Assembly: GCF_024868665.1 (NCBI RefSeq)
Contig: NC_079891.1
Coordinates: 29,032,665-29,096,664, forward strand
From: Triplophysa rosa
Lineage: Eukaryota > Chordata > Actinopteri > Cypriniformes > Nemacheilidae
Length of the DNA: 64,000 bases
Direction: 5' to 3'
Part shown: positions 37,374 through 52,300 of the stretch, in pieces
Numbering within the stretch: position 1 is the first letter of the stretch
Layout of the letters: the number at the start of each line of letters is the position of its first letter
The notes under the pieces: model-generated
What the model was told of the DNA's origin: nothing
Seen by the model: only the letters and a program-made list of their open reading frames with translations
Databases searched by the model: none
Program-made: the position numbers and the translations under genes

Positions 37374-40300
37374 CTGAACAAAAGAAATAAAAATGACATG
37401 TTAATGCATATAGAATGGGTCCAAAAAATGTATGGCACTGGCTTGCAAATTTTTTAAAGATTCTAATCTACTGAGTGAGGATTTGTGCAAAAACATCAGA
37501 ATTTAAAGGAACAGTTAGCCCCAAAATAAAAATTCCGTCATCATTTATTCATCTTATGTCATTTGATTCAAATCCATTTTACTTTCTATCTTCCACTAAA
37601 CAGAACAGAATCAATTTTAAAGAATGTTGACACGGCTCATTTAATATACATTATAACTAAGACCCATTTTTTGGATAAACTATCCCTTTAAGAATTTTTT
37701 TTTTTATGTGGTCAAGTGCACTCACAGTGAGATTGTGTTGTGTTCTGAGGTGATTGTTGTTGTTGGAATTCTCATTGCACATATGGTTCAGGCTCGCCAG
37801 ATCGATCCCTCTTTCATCCGACGGCTTTTCGTTTTCTTTTCCTCCTCCTCTCTTTGCTCCTTCTGCTAACGACTCCATCTCCTCTAGCTCCTTCTGAGCT
37901 ACCTCCTCATCCTCCTCCTGCACCGTGCTGAACTCCAACCGCAAACGCAGTTCCTCCAGAGGCTCCGCCCCTCGGGAACACGTCTGAGCGGCCGTACCGT
38001 CCCCAGGAACGGAAAAGTGGGGTAAAGGAAGATTTTCATCAAGAAGCGCATCTTTCTCCACATCTGCAACCTCGATGTACACACGATTCACATCTACCAA
38101 AGGTGGTGCATGGATTGGAGTTGATGGTTCGCTGTCGAGGGCGGAGTCGGACAGACAGCGGAAGTAGTAGTGGAAGTTTTGTGGGTGGGCGGGGTCCAGA
38201 TCCAGGCTAATCGGAGACGAGTGGGCCGTGGGCTCACAGCAAACTGTTATTCCAGGAGTTGTGGGGTTGTGGGTGATGCCCTCAGCGTTTGAACAGCATG
38301 GGGCAGTGGCCTGCTGGCAGTCGGGGTGATCACATTCTGAATCAGGATGCCAGAGACGGTTATGCCGCTGTTTACTGTAGTGCAAACAAAGAAACAAGAT
38401 AGGGTCCAAAACAGACAGTGGTTATATTCATATTTACAGTATATATATATATATGGGCTTGAAGGAACTGTAAAATGTATTCAGTATATATATTTTTTCG
38501 AGGCTGTATATACAGTATGTTTATAAAAAATGACTATGCCGGTCAAAAGCTTTGGATCACTTGACAAAAATGTTTTCCATGAACTTAAAAATCTATAACT
38601 TGAATGTGTGTTTCAATGTTTGAAATTACTGTTGTAGACAAAAAAATGTAATTGTGCCAACATATTATTTATTTCATTGGAAAATTAAAAAATATTTTTG
38701 AAACCGACTTCTTGGACCAACTAATGAATAAATGCAGCCCATAAGAGTCTGGCATAGATGGAAATTCCTTCAATACTGTTTTAAAAGCTTCACAGGTTGA
38801 GACCTCTCTAAATATTATTTATATAATAAATAATTTATATAATAATATTTTAGCATCTTCATTTATTTTAGACTCTTTCAGTCACATTATTCCCACAGTT
38901 ACAAATTTATTCCACGGTTTGATGGGATTATTATTATTCTAAAATGTGAAAAAATACAGAATGAGTGATCCTAATCTTTAGTGTATAAACTAATATGTAA
39001 ATTTTACTAAATTTATTTCATGACTCTTTGCCATGGCTGTCAACAGGTGTTTATAATCACTTAAAAAATCTTAATTCACCCACAAAATAATACAAAAAAG
39101 AATCTAGAGCTATATTAAATGGGTCATATGCCGCGAATACGTGTTTTTCTGTGTCTTTGGTGTGTTATAAGTTGCCCATGCATGTATTAGACACGTAAAA
39201 TTGCAAAAATTAAAGTGTCGGAACAAAAGATGCATTCTATCTAAAAGCGAATGCTCACCCAGACCTGCCTGAAACGCCTCGTGGAACCACACCCCGGCGA
39301 ATCTACGTCAGTTCAGGGTATGATTTGACTAAGACCGCCCAAATGTATACGCAAGTGAGGTGGGCGTACCTGTCAGTACAATTGCTCTGGAACCTGATGT
39401 TCCAAATATGGTAAGAGAAGTTACATTTCCATCACAAGCTTGCAGTATTCGACCAATCACTACGCACTGGTTAACTGGCCAATAATAGCACACCTCGCTT
39501 TTCAGAGCGATGACATTTGTTAAAAATCTGCGCGTTTCAGAGAGGCACGGTATGTGAAAAATACAGCGTTTTTGAACCTTAAATCGTGTATACACATTGC
39601 ATTACATCTAAAACAAACGATAATATTCGTTTTAGCCGTGTCATATGACCCCTTTAAAATCTCATACTGTACCTGGCATCCAGTATGCCCTCATACTCCG
39701 CCATCTGTCTCATGAAGCTGGCGTTGGGGCGAGTGATACTGCGCTTCTGTTTGACAAAGTTATAAGCCTTCTCCAAAGACCAGCCGTATTCTTTCATAGC
39801 ATAGGCTATAACTGTGGAGGCCGAGCGGCTTACACCCATCTTACAGTGAACCAAACATTTGGACTGATTCTTCCTGAAGAGTACAGAGAAAAACAGCATT
39901 AAGTGGAATATTTTACAACTGATCCCTAAACACTTGATTCTAGCTTAATATACAGTACTTTATTGAAATAAAAGCACTGTTGTCAATAACTGATTAAAGA
40001 AGAATGTCAACAAAGTATGGTGCAAACAGCGTCTTACTTTGCTTTGATAATGAAGTTGTAGGTATCATTCCAGTGTGCCAGCAAATCTGTGGCCTCGTCG
40101 TCGTACACTCGGACGTTATGGTAGCAGAATGTACCCGGAAAGAAGTTATCTATTTCCCTCGTAACATTTAGGATATAGCCCACCCTAAAACAAACATGAA
40201 CATCTCAAAATTACAACATTTGCACAAAAATGGAAAACCATATGCATGGAAGTTTATTTATATTTCCTTCATTAGAGACTACGAAAAGACCCTCGGAAAG

Positions 40301-43300
40301 CTGTAAAAGACAGCTTTGCTCTGAACTTTTGCGAGAATAAATTAAGAGATAATACAAGCTCAACTTTTACATTTAAAGGGACAGTTCACCAAAAAATGAA
40401 AATTCTTTCATCATTTATTCATCTTCATGTCAATCCAAACCTGAATACTTTCTTTTCTTTTGCAGATAAGAATATATTTTGAAGAACGTCGGTAACCGAA
40501 CAACAATGACCCCTATTGACTTATATTGTATGGACATAAAACCACTTCTTTTGGTGTTCAACTAGAAATTCAAAGGTTTTCAATGACATGAGGGTAAATT
40601 AAACAGGACGATTTTTATTTTCGGGTAAACTATACCTTTATCTAAAGTTAACCCATTTAAAGAACTGGTATTTTTACAGAAAACTTGGGAAGAAAAACAA
40701 TCAGGGAATGTCATTTAAAGAAAAAACTCACCCAGTTTCCTGTAGTTCCTCTAGATTGGAAGCATTCCATTCAGAGCCCTGAAAGATGGACAAATGCTTT
40801 ACATTTAACAAAGGTTGTTATAACTACAAAGCCCCTAAAGTGAAATTTGGGAGAAAAAAAACGTTTGCATGTGTAACCATTTCTAATTACTGCTAATCAC
40901 AATATATTCTTATTTAACGAAACCAATTAAACATTGATAAATATCTCTTGGCCTCAAATGACAGAACTCTTTTTCCATTGCTTCCTTATGCCAAATCCCA
41001 AAGTGACACGTACACTCCGATTCTCGAGTGGGATTGGCACGGATCAACTTTTGAAAAGGAAAAAAGGGATCACATACAGTATATGCAGCACTAACCAGAT
41101 AAAGATGGTCAAAGATGAGAGTGGCTTTGTCCATCTGGCCAAGGATAAGCAGCATCTCGTTGTCTATGAACTCTTTATACTCCTTCAGATTACGGTTCAT
41201 CAGCTGCTCCAGCTCATTACGAATCTGAGAAACACACATAATCGTCTAAGCAAAACTTGATCATCTGTGTAGAATGTACAAACTGTATTTCCCACTGACC
41301 TCTTTGGACGTGATGTTTTCCAGGTCCTGGCACATCATGATGCTCCTGAGTTTGGTTTTGATTAAGCATTCGGTTCTTTCTCTCTCCGTCGGCCTGCGGA
41401 ACAGAAAGTGAACACCATCTATTGTGGCAGTTCAATAAAGAGCATCAAAGAACGTCTTATTTGCGCACCACCTCACTTCCTGTGTGTATCACGCAGATCA
41501 AACATCAATGAGATTACACCCGTGACAACGTTCAACAAACACGTCCGCTTGTTGCTTGTAGTCTCGGTCAGTCGCAAGAGAGGAATGCAAGAATAAGCCA
41601 TTTTCAACAACAAATCCAAACGTTAATTCGAATCTTCTGCCGCCATTGAGCGCTGCCAAGAGCGTTTTATTACTGGTTTGCACTCACTTGTCTACGAAGA
41701 CTGCGGGAGAATCCGGTCGTAATGTTTCCAGGTCTTGCATGGCGTTCCACTCGTTGACGCAGCTCTGGTCGGAGCCGATACAGCTCTCATAGTAGCCCAT
41801 CCACGTGAGGGTCATGCCACCGGGAAAGTAGTTAAACCTGCGTGATACCTCACACGCCTTGTGTAGGATCTGTAGTGCCGACCTGAAAGAAACGGGTTCA
41901 ACGTGAGCTTTAATGTTGACCAGTGATCACTTGTAAAACCTATTAAGAAAAAAATAGTAAGCCACATTGTGAACAAATTCAAGTAGTCAATTGAACTAGC
42001 TCTCAACCAACAAAAACAGGATCAAAAATATTTTTTGGAGATGGTACGATGTGTATCTAGACACTATGGTTATAGTAACTAAATAACCAAACTATGGTTA
42101 TTTAATATTGTTTGTACATGCACCACTACTTAGTTGGTATAATATTGGCATACAATAATACAACTCAAGATGAACGTTAATATAATAATCATTAAGAGAC
42201 CATTCCAAATGTTCATTTAATCAGCATTTCTATGTATTGTGTCCATTCCAGTCCAGTGTCTAAATTTCAACACAATCAAACCTCAGGAGTTATTCAGCAG
42301 CAATGTGAATGACTGACAGCATGACAAGACGAGGTTCTCACATAAATTATCATTTTGAACTTTTCCTAAATGCATATAAATACAAATATTACTGTTGTAT
42401 TGCTTAAAAGTGAATATGAACTTGTTTTCTTTGCAGTTCTGAGGTCTGAAAAAATACAGAGCATATTTTCTGTTTTTTGGACCTGTTCCTTCAGTTTTCA
42501 TTTTCTGCAAATAAATGCAAATAGAAACTATATTTTTATTGGGGATTTTGGAGAAATATTGTTAGTAGTTCACAGAATGAAACAAAAACAATCATTTTAC
42601 CTAAACACAATAAATAGTATACTCAGAAAAATTGAATATGGTATTTGAAATGGTCTCCTATTTTTTTCTTTGACTGTATATCAATTTTAAAACTGCTGGA
42701 GTGCTTTTCTAACAGTCACCAGATGGCATTGTGGAGCTCTATTTTTTTATAGACATTAAACTACCAAAACATCTGTGAACATGTACAAAAAAGGTTCTCT
42801 CAAATCTTCTCCAAACCCCCGAGGAGCTTTTGATTTCTACCTCACAAAGTGTACAAATTCATCCAGCCAATCATAAAGCAGCTTTTTTGGGGGTAAAAAA
42901 CAATGATTTCGCTTTTTACCTATAGTTGATTTAAAATCAATCAAAAAGTCATTGTGTGAAATGTTGCTTGAGAGCTTTTTATTTTAATCAAATGCTAACA
43001 AAACAGAATCGAAAGAAGTCCAAGACGAAACCACAAAGTCCAATAACTAAATTTAAACGGATACTAGCACATTAGCTATTAAAATAATGAACTCACCACA
43101 TGGCCTGGACTGACACGGGCTTGAAGATGTGCGTGCGCCCCGCCGTAGTCACACTGAAGCCGCTGGAGACATGAGACGAGAGGTTAACTAAGACATCATA
43201 CGTCATCACTAAAGAACTACAGCCTCTGTAAATAACAATTAGTAGGGGATACTTCTTATTTTTGTCCTTGCCTGTGTTTCAGGTTTTGTTTATAATACAA

Positions 43301-46300
43301 AAATGTGGTTCATAAACATAGTTTAGATCTGTGCACCAAATGTCTCTAAGGGTCCAACAGCCTGCATTTCTCTCCGTGTCCAGAGGGGGCAGCACTCACC
43401 CATCTCCATCTAAATGAATCTTGGTATCACTCCACAGGGGCAGCACCATCCCAATGGAACAGTTCTTACTGTGAATGACAGAAAAAACAAGACAATACGC
43501 TATTACACAAGAATATGACAGAAGCAGGTTTTTTCACAATTGTCACACCCGCCTCGATGAAACAGCACAGATCAGTAGCTGCATCAAATATAATAGTGCA
43601 CCAAAAATGATCATTCTGTCATCATTTACTCACCCTCATGTTTTTACAAACCTGTAGGACTTTCTTCTTTCTTCCATTGACCACTTTCCAAAAAAATGTA
43701 ATGGTTCTTTTAAAGTCAGTGAAAGTCAGTGAAATTACAAATGACAATTCTTATTTTTTCATGAAATATTGCAGCGTTTATAGTAAATAGCTTATCAATG
43801 TGGGTCATTTACTTTTTAAAATTCATGTACCCTCATAATCTTCAGTTAAAATCTGAAAATGCACTTCCACCCTGAAATGACTATCCATCTGAAATGATGT
43901 AAATTAGACGCCTTGGCCGGAGCATCCGTTAACTCCTCCCCTTCAACTGTCAGTCTGCTCTGCTGCCAGTTTCCTTTCAAAATCAATGCAACAGCTGTTT
44001 TTACACATCCAACCAATTCGCAGTGAAAAACGCAAGCCACACCCACTAATTTTCTCTTTTTCACTTGAAAGTGTGTCAGAATACGGAAGTAAAAACGATC
44101 GCAACTTCCAGATCTCAGGGACTTTAAATATTAATGTTAAAACGCCCCTGTCCCCAATTTACTGGAATTCTTTAAAACCTTTCCTTTATAATAATAATGA
44201 ATAATAATGAATTACATTTATATAGCGCTTTTCTGGGTACTCAAAGTGCTTTACATCAAAGGGGGGAAACTCCTCAACCCCCACCAATGTGCAGCATCCA
44301 CCTGGATGATGCGATGGCAGCCATGTTGCGCCAGAACGCCCACCACACACCAGCTTATTGGTGGAGAGGAGACAGAGTTACGAAGCCAATTAGTACATAT
44401 GGGGATGAATAGGAGGCCATGATGTATAGAGTGGGCGAATTTGGCCAGGATGCCGGGGTTACATCCCTACTCTTATTCGAAGGGATTTTTAATGACTCCA
44501 GAGAGTCAGGACCTCGGTTTAACTTCTCATCCGAAGGATTTATGAGACTAGATTGGAAAAACATGAAGGTGAGAAAATGACAGAATTTATTTTTCTGTGA
44601 ATTACCTTTCGTTTTATCATACTAAAGGCATTTTCGCTCATGTCACCTGTCTTTGTTGCTGAAGTCCATGCCCAGCAGTATGTGTTCTTCTGTGTCCTGT
44701 CGACCGCTGGTGTAGACCACCACCATATATCGCACACGATCCGACCACGCGCTCTCCAAACGCACCGCCTAGAAATTGTAGGAGACCACAAACAAAAATC
44801 ACAATATATTGAACATGAAAAATGTAAACGTCACACGTAAATGACACCGGTATCAGTTTGTTTCACCATGGAAACCCTGAGAAACAGCTAGTAACACATT
44901 CAAATAAGTTTCAGGGTTTAATAAACACTGTAAAAGAAAACAGTCTTCTATAAAAATCCATTCAGGCTGCCTCACTGCCAAGAGTTAAGTCACTGACCGT
45001 TTGTGTATATGTACACACAAGTTTGGCTATACTTCTACATGTATACTACAATTCTGTTTGGCTAAAATGCTTTCATAAATATAATAACATGTCATGGCGG
45101 TGCACACCAATAAAAATGTACATAAATCAATCCAAAACATGATTTGCTGTAAATCTAAGATGTCCACAGGTTTGTGTGGTTAAAAGTATGATTAGCCTGT
45201 TAAGAAAACAACACAGTTAGTGTGTGTATGTGTGTTGCGTGCGTGCGTGTTCTCACCAGTTTGATCCGATCCTCAGAGCGAAGAATGTTGATCATCACCT
45301 GCAAATGCTGAGGTAAGTCACCTGTAAAACATCCAACAAAATACAATTTTAAAACTGTTGAATAAAAACACAACCATAAGTAAATAAGTAAACAACAACA
45401 CCCAAGACGACGTAACATCCACATTCAGGAATGAATGAATCACACCTGCCGTGTATGAGCGTGAGGAGGGATCCTGGGTTAATCGAAAGCAAGCGGTCCA
45501 AAAGTGTGAATGATACGAATCTGTCTTTAAGTGTTGGGTGTGAAGAAAGCAATGTGGATTCGATTAATGTTCTTATAGCACTGTTGATTTTACAAGCTTA
45601 CAGAGTACAAAGTATCCAAATACACACATATGTAATGCGAAGGGAATGTGGTGATATCAAAAGGAGCCTGTGTGTAAATACAAGTCTAAGACATTCCTAT
45701 AAGGCAGTTGTATCATACCGGGGAAATCCAGCAAGCAAATGCATTTGTACTTTTGGCTTGTGTATGTTCAGGTATGTACAAGTATGTTTTAATTTTTGTG
45801 TCAAAAAGATCAATAATTATAATCTGACAACATGTCAATCATCTTGTTGCATCAACCCAGCCCCTCCTCCTCCGCTGTGAATCAATAAGAGATACTCATT
45901 GATCCGTCTTCATTTCATTTTCCTTTACACAAACTAACCTCCTTGATCTTTGACTACTTTGCTTACCTACACAAACAAACCTCCTCCAGTTCTTGTACTT
46001 TTTGGCACAATCCATGAAGGTCTAATGTAACTCATGTGCAGAGCCAAGTATACGAAATACATAAACAAAAGCCAACATATGAAAGCCAAATAAAGCATAA
46101 GTTCCCAAGCATGTCGTATACAATGATCAAAACAGATGATGTACAGTTTATTGACTGTAATATGAAAACAAGGCTAAGTTTCTGACGTACACCAAAACAT
46201 GCCCTGTGGTCTTCTGATGGTTCTCAATGAGACACATTTACATACGTTTACATGCTTATCTGATAAAAGCTGATATGTAAAAGATTAGCTATGACAACAC

Positions 46301-49300
46301 AGACAACTGAGCGCTTTGATGAAAAAAAACAACAGTATCCGTTTGTGAGGAAGAAAACAGCGAGAAGAGAGTAACAATTACTCATCGATAAACACTGATT
46401 TAACGCAGTATGACAGATTTCCCTATTAGTTACATCATTTGGCTGTTATTCCAAAATGTTATTTTGACTACTTTAATTTATTGTCAGGGGTTTCGTCATT
46501 GTGAGTCACTCCCTGAAACAGTAATTCAAAGTCTTGTCACGAGAAATTAATTTTCTCTTACAAAATTAAAAATTCACTGTACTATGAAAATGACAGAACT
46601 GTTTGGTTACAAGCATTCTTACAAATATCCTTCTTTGTGTTCAGCAGAATAACAAACTTAACACGCATTTAGAACAACTTGAGGGTGAGGGAATAATAAC
46701 AGATTTTTGGGGGGGCTGAACTGTCCCTTTAAAGGGGTCATATGGCGCGAATACGTGTTTTTCTGTGTCTTTGGTGTGTTATAAGTTGCCCATGCATGTA
46801 TTAGACACGTAAAACTGCACAAATTAAAGTGTCGGAAACAAAAGATGCATTCTATCTAAAAGGGAATGCTCTCCCAGACCTGCCTGAAACGCCTCGTGGA
46901 ACCACACTAGTGATGCGCGGGTTGTCTCATAATTTTCATGAAAATTCTGTCATCGTTTACTCACCTTCGAGTTGTTTCAAATGTGTATGAATTTCTTTGT
47001 TCTGATTAACCCAAAGAAAGATGTTTTAAAAATGCTTATAACCAAACAGATCTCAACAGCCAATGACTCCCATAGTAGGAAAAAGTACTTTATCATTTTT
47101 TTTGTTCTGTTGAACACAAAAGAAGACATTTTGAAGAATGTAGGACAGCAAACCGTTCTGGGGCACTTTTGACTACCATTGTTTATTTCCTACTATGGTA
47201 GTCAATGGGTGTTGAGATCTGTTTGGTTATAAACATTCTTCCAAATATCTTTCTATGTGTTCATCAGAACAAAGAAAAGTATACAGATTTGGAACAACTC
47301 GAAGGCGAGTAAATGATGACCGAAGTTTCATTTTTGGGTGAAGTATCCCTTTTTTACTTCTGCGTCAGACCTACGGCGTAGCGTCTACGCTGTAGATAAC
47401 GCGCCGGTCGACAGGCAATGGCCACTAGGTGTCCACAGGCGTGTTGCTTGTGTAACCAAGACAAGAGCCGAAGAAGAAGCAGTTCCTTGTGTACGCTGTT
47501 TGAGAAGCATTTAGCAGTGGAAGCAGCAAGTAAACAGTCACTTTTGCACCTTGAGTTTCTAAATACAGAAAAACACGTAACTTATCTAGATAATTCATCC
47601 AGAAATACGTATGAGTAAACCCGAAGGGAGGTGGTTCAAGTAGACCAATCACAGCGCTTGCGGTCCTCATCGCCTTGCCGCGCTGTTATGCTGGGTTCAC
47701 ACCAAACACGAATTAAGCGATTTGCGTGAGTAAATTACATACAAAGTCAATGAAAAGAAGTGTGCGATGCGAATTACGCGAATCAGGCTTTATAGTTTTA
47801 ACAAGATCTCAAACTATTTCTGACTTTAACAGTTTGTATTGCACATTTCTGTGCTGATGTTTTGTGATATGTATACAATACAATATTCCTGTTATGGAAA
47901 GATGGGGAAATTTACAAATTACATGACAGCAAACCACAGGCCAAACCCTCATATGATAAATGTGCTTTAGTTTCATGGAAGTTTTAAAAGCACAGCAAAA
48001 AAGGCAAATAGTCATGAAAATCATTATAACACAAAATAGCTTAGACTTTGTATGTGTTACATATAGAGAAAATGTGTATGACATGACCTTGAGTATTTAA
48101 ATAGAGAAATGCACAAATCTTCAGAATTGTATCCAGTCTTACAAACAAACAAAGTACCCTTTTGCATGTAAATGATTTTATTTAATGACGCGACATGACT
48201 GTCCATAAACATTTATTGTGTAACTGGCTTTAGAAGGTTGGATGGTGTGTAATATATCACCACTGATACTATTTTAGACTTTCTGGCTCCTGGCAGCATG
48301 AGGATGCAAATAGAGGTGACTGATGACGTCAGAATCATAAAAAAGAACCGAAATAACATCTATGTCACTAAAAACCATGTCAGCACGGAGATAATATATT
48401 TTAGAGGTTGATTTATATTCAGAATGAACATTTGCTTCACGAATTGACATCACATTGTGAGAAATGTTTAATGACATAAAAAAGACATTTTGAGAACATT
48501 TTGTTCCTAGACTGTTACAGTAATGAAGATAACATCTGAGATAGTCAACCACAGTGTCTCAGCTGACTAGGGTTGGGAATCGAAAATCAATTCCAATTTG
48601 GAATCGGAATCGAAAGGCTAGGAATCGGATCGGAATCGAAAGGAATAGGAATCGGATACTTGAGATTAAAATTGAATTCTTGAAATTGAAAACTTGAATT
48701 CCTCTTATCAATTCCTGTGTGCATATTTTCAGAAAAGTACATGCGTTGCATGATCTGCTGATATCTCAATAAAAGCCCTTACGAAAATTATCAATATTTT
48801 TTTACTATAGTAAGCACAGTTTAGCTATAGAATTTGCATTAAAGCACAGGAATCACAAATTAACCATAGTTGCATTATAGTAACTGCAGTTTAACCATGA
48901 TGTAGTTCAACTATGATAATACAAATTGTAGTAAATCAGAAAAGGTGTGTTTCTATGTGTAAATATACACAAAACGCTGCTCATAAATATATAAATATAT
49001 TTAGCAAACAAGTCAATAAGCAGGCTAAATGACCATACAGGTTGATATCTACTGTAAATGTTTTACTTCAACTGTGGAATCGAAACTGGGAATCGATAAG
49101 AATTGAAATCGATAAGCAGAATCGGAATTGGAATCGATAAAATTGAAACGATTCCCAACCCTACAGCTGACTTCTCTTTTTATCACTATGATGCAATTGT
49201 GCTTCTTTTAAATGATCTAATTCTTCTAATCTAATTTTAAAGACCGAGTACGGGTACCGATGTTTTTTTCTGGTACTCGCTGATACCGATGCCTATAACC

Positions 49301-52300
49301 GATGCCTGTATAATGTACAATAATGTTAATAAACCAGTATCTTACTGGTACATTTTCTTTTTTTCTTTTGTTTTTAGGTCTACTTAAATTTAAGTACTAT
49401 TTTTTAATCAAGTTCTATTTTTTATGATAAGTAGCACAATTTTACTAGCACATTTACTAAAGTAAACAATATACTCTGTGGTCAAAGTATAAAAAAATTA
49501 AGGGGGGTGGTGTGGTAAAATGTGAGTGTATTATAACTTGTTTAAGTCAACCAGACTTTTATTTTGACGGATCGCCGCAAAGAGCGTTTGTTTATGTGTT
49601 CGTGTCCTCGTGCGCTGAAACGCTGGCGCTGAAAGCTCCACATGCACAATGCGTTCAGTACACGCAACCGCACCACTCTTTCACACACGGTAACGCAAAA
49701 CAAGCAGAATACATATTTAAACAGTATCTGAATATTTCGTTAACTGTTACGTTAGCTGTTCAGCGCTAATTTCTTGTTAGGAAATGCCTGGATTCCTCGA
49801 TTCCGTCCGCGTTTTCCGCATAGCGGAAATCATAGGGCTCTATGTATGTCACGTGAGGTATCGGTCTTTGGTATCGGTGTGTCATTACGAGTACGAGTAC
49901 ATGAGCTTTGTATCGGGTGCATCCCTAGTTCTTATACCAACATATTACTTACTGTACAAGAATCCGATGACGTTTTAAACTCTATACACTAGCAGTCAAA
50001 CCTGCTAACTCGCTTGTGATGCATTCAAACCCAGCATGTAAAAAACGAAACCCAACAATAAGTTGGATGACAGCATAATATTAACCGACTAAACAAAACA
50101 GATGCTTGATAACATCAGATGATATGAGGAACCGTTCATAACAAAAACAGCAGAACAATCTGTCTAAACCTGCCATCACACGACAACCTGTCTGAAGGCG
50201 TGCTGAGAGACCATGACTCCATACACCCAGAGGGCTTGTTGTGTCTGTGTGAAGTTTTTCGTCACACGAATGCCCATAGCAATACACACCCTTCTGTTTA
50301 GCAGTAAACATGTCTGTTAAAATGTGCATGTTTAATCAAGTCAGCGTGTCACACGTGTAATAAGGTGCTGGACGATTGGCGGACAGGTTGTTTGTGTCAA
50401 TGCTTTTGAGGGACATTAACAGATTGTTTAAATACATAAGCGGAAAATCAAATATGCTCTTTCAAATATTTTGTTTGTTCGTTGAAAAACATGGCACATG
50501 GACACTGGGGCTAGCTGTCACATGTGCAAGCTGGGTTGTTATATTAAGATATTTTGAAGAATGTTGGTAACCGAACAGCGCTGGCACCCGTTAACTTCTA
50601 TTGTAAGAACACAAAACCAATGCAAGTGAATGGACGCCAGGCGGAAGAAAGAAAGTCATACAGGTTTGAAACGACATGAGGGTGAGTATATGATAACAGA
50701 ATTGTTAATTTTGGGTGAACTATCACTTTAAGGCAAGAGTCAATGAGAATAGAGTTCAACTGAACAGTTAAAGCCAAGACTAAGGTATGTGGAAGGTATA
50801 TGTCTATACAGAAACTGGCAGACTCAAATTTTGATCTTATCGCCATCTTTCTCCCTGTGACTATGGACTATGTGCATGCACACATTTTTTTTCAACACAC
50901 ACAACAGACACAGCAAATAATCACAAAATTGTTTGTTTAGGTGTTGATTTAAATTTTCAACAGCATTTTTTAGAAATCACTTACACCGTCTCTACACCGG
51001 ACGCGGCGCAATGCGACTCGACAAAAGACAATAGGACGCATTAGAACCCACTATAATTTTAAATTTATAAAAATGCTCCTTGCGTCATGTCGCGTCCGGT
51101 GTAGACACAGTGTTACTGTACCTTTAATATTTACTTAACATGTTCAGTCTTTTTTGTACAATCTTACAAAAGGTGCTACAAAAGGTTCCGTACAATGATG
51201 CTACAGAAGAATCATATTTGGTTCCACCAAAAAAACATTTCTTTTCGTGCTTTTATGGTCTAAAGAACCTCTCCACTACATAGGGTCTTTTGTGAAACAG
51301 AAAGTTTTTTTAGATGTTAAAGGATGAAACCATTCAACCAAAAATGGTTCATCTACAGTATGCCATCAGACTGCAATTTTTAGGTTAAGTGTATCATTGA
51401 CATTTTCATTTTGTCTGAAGCCATTTCTTTCATGCCAAACAGGGCCCTAAAAGACCCCTATGTGGGATATATTGAGATGCATTTTGTAGAAACCCCTAAA
51501 TCTCTTTATTGGACTCACCTGCATGTTTGTGATGCGGGTGACCTCTCTGACCCTGTGGACAACTTCCCTGCTGAAGAAACAGAGCAGCCCCCTTCACCAT
51601 GAAGAAACTCTCGCTTAGACTGCAAAAGACAGAAAGGTCGTAGAAATGTGAGAAATAATAGAAACAAATCAAACTATTCAAAAGAAAAAACATCACTTGG
51701 GTGGTGGATTTGGCTCTTAGCAATTAATGCATGGGGTGTTCTTCCACAAAGACTCACGCCTGTTTTCTCAACCCTTGTCTAGGCATTCAACCAGTCAAAG
51801 CCTTATGGAAGGAAATTAAACATGGAGTGTAAATACATTACACTACAAAAAGAGACTGACCTCTTGGATTTAACATCGCTGCTGACTTTCAGCCCTGCAT
51901 TTGAATGGTTATGACAGCAGACATCTTTAATCCTCTGGGTTTGTAATTTCCATGTTGCACAACCCACATCACCAACACTGACCCATATGCTCACGACAGG
52001 TGCAGTACGTATGAGATCTCAGGTGTGGTACCAATTACCCTGACATGGTATTAAACACACTATAGATTAGTGAAGCGCCTGAGGCTCACTATTATTCTGA
52101 TGCACTAAGGCACAAGTAAGTCTTCACTGAAGCTTGGTGCTGGAAAAGACAGCACATACAAAACAGAAGCCTTTGCGCTCTGCACATTGAGCTGTCATGA
52201 AAACACTCTCGACTATTATCATTCTGATACAAGTGATTATGTCTGATGTTGACAGCTGAATGAATCTTGGGTGCATGTGTGTATGCATACATGACTTCCA

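Larger units (their letters stand above)
45322..51518 (-). other. ssh1: ssh1 6.2 kb intron, repeat-rich
   Basis: Contains MITEs and TIR elements (46560-46733, 46729-46908, 46930-47353, 48568-49163, 49240-49928, 50544-50732, 50988-51108, 51170-51360). The stretches 45322-46550, 47360-48560 and 49935-50540 hold no supported exon; 47690-47780 (GGTTCACACCAAACACGAAT) looks like a further MITE end. Confidence 0.55.

Noticed and set aside
47340..47680. CpG-rich block (GGCGTAGCGTCTACGC) as a possible promoter
   Set aside because: It abuts MITE ends and looks like part of a dispersed repeat; no exon or donor follows in a useful position.
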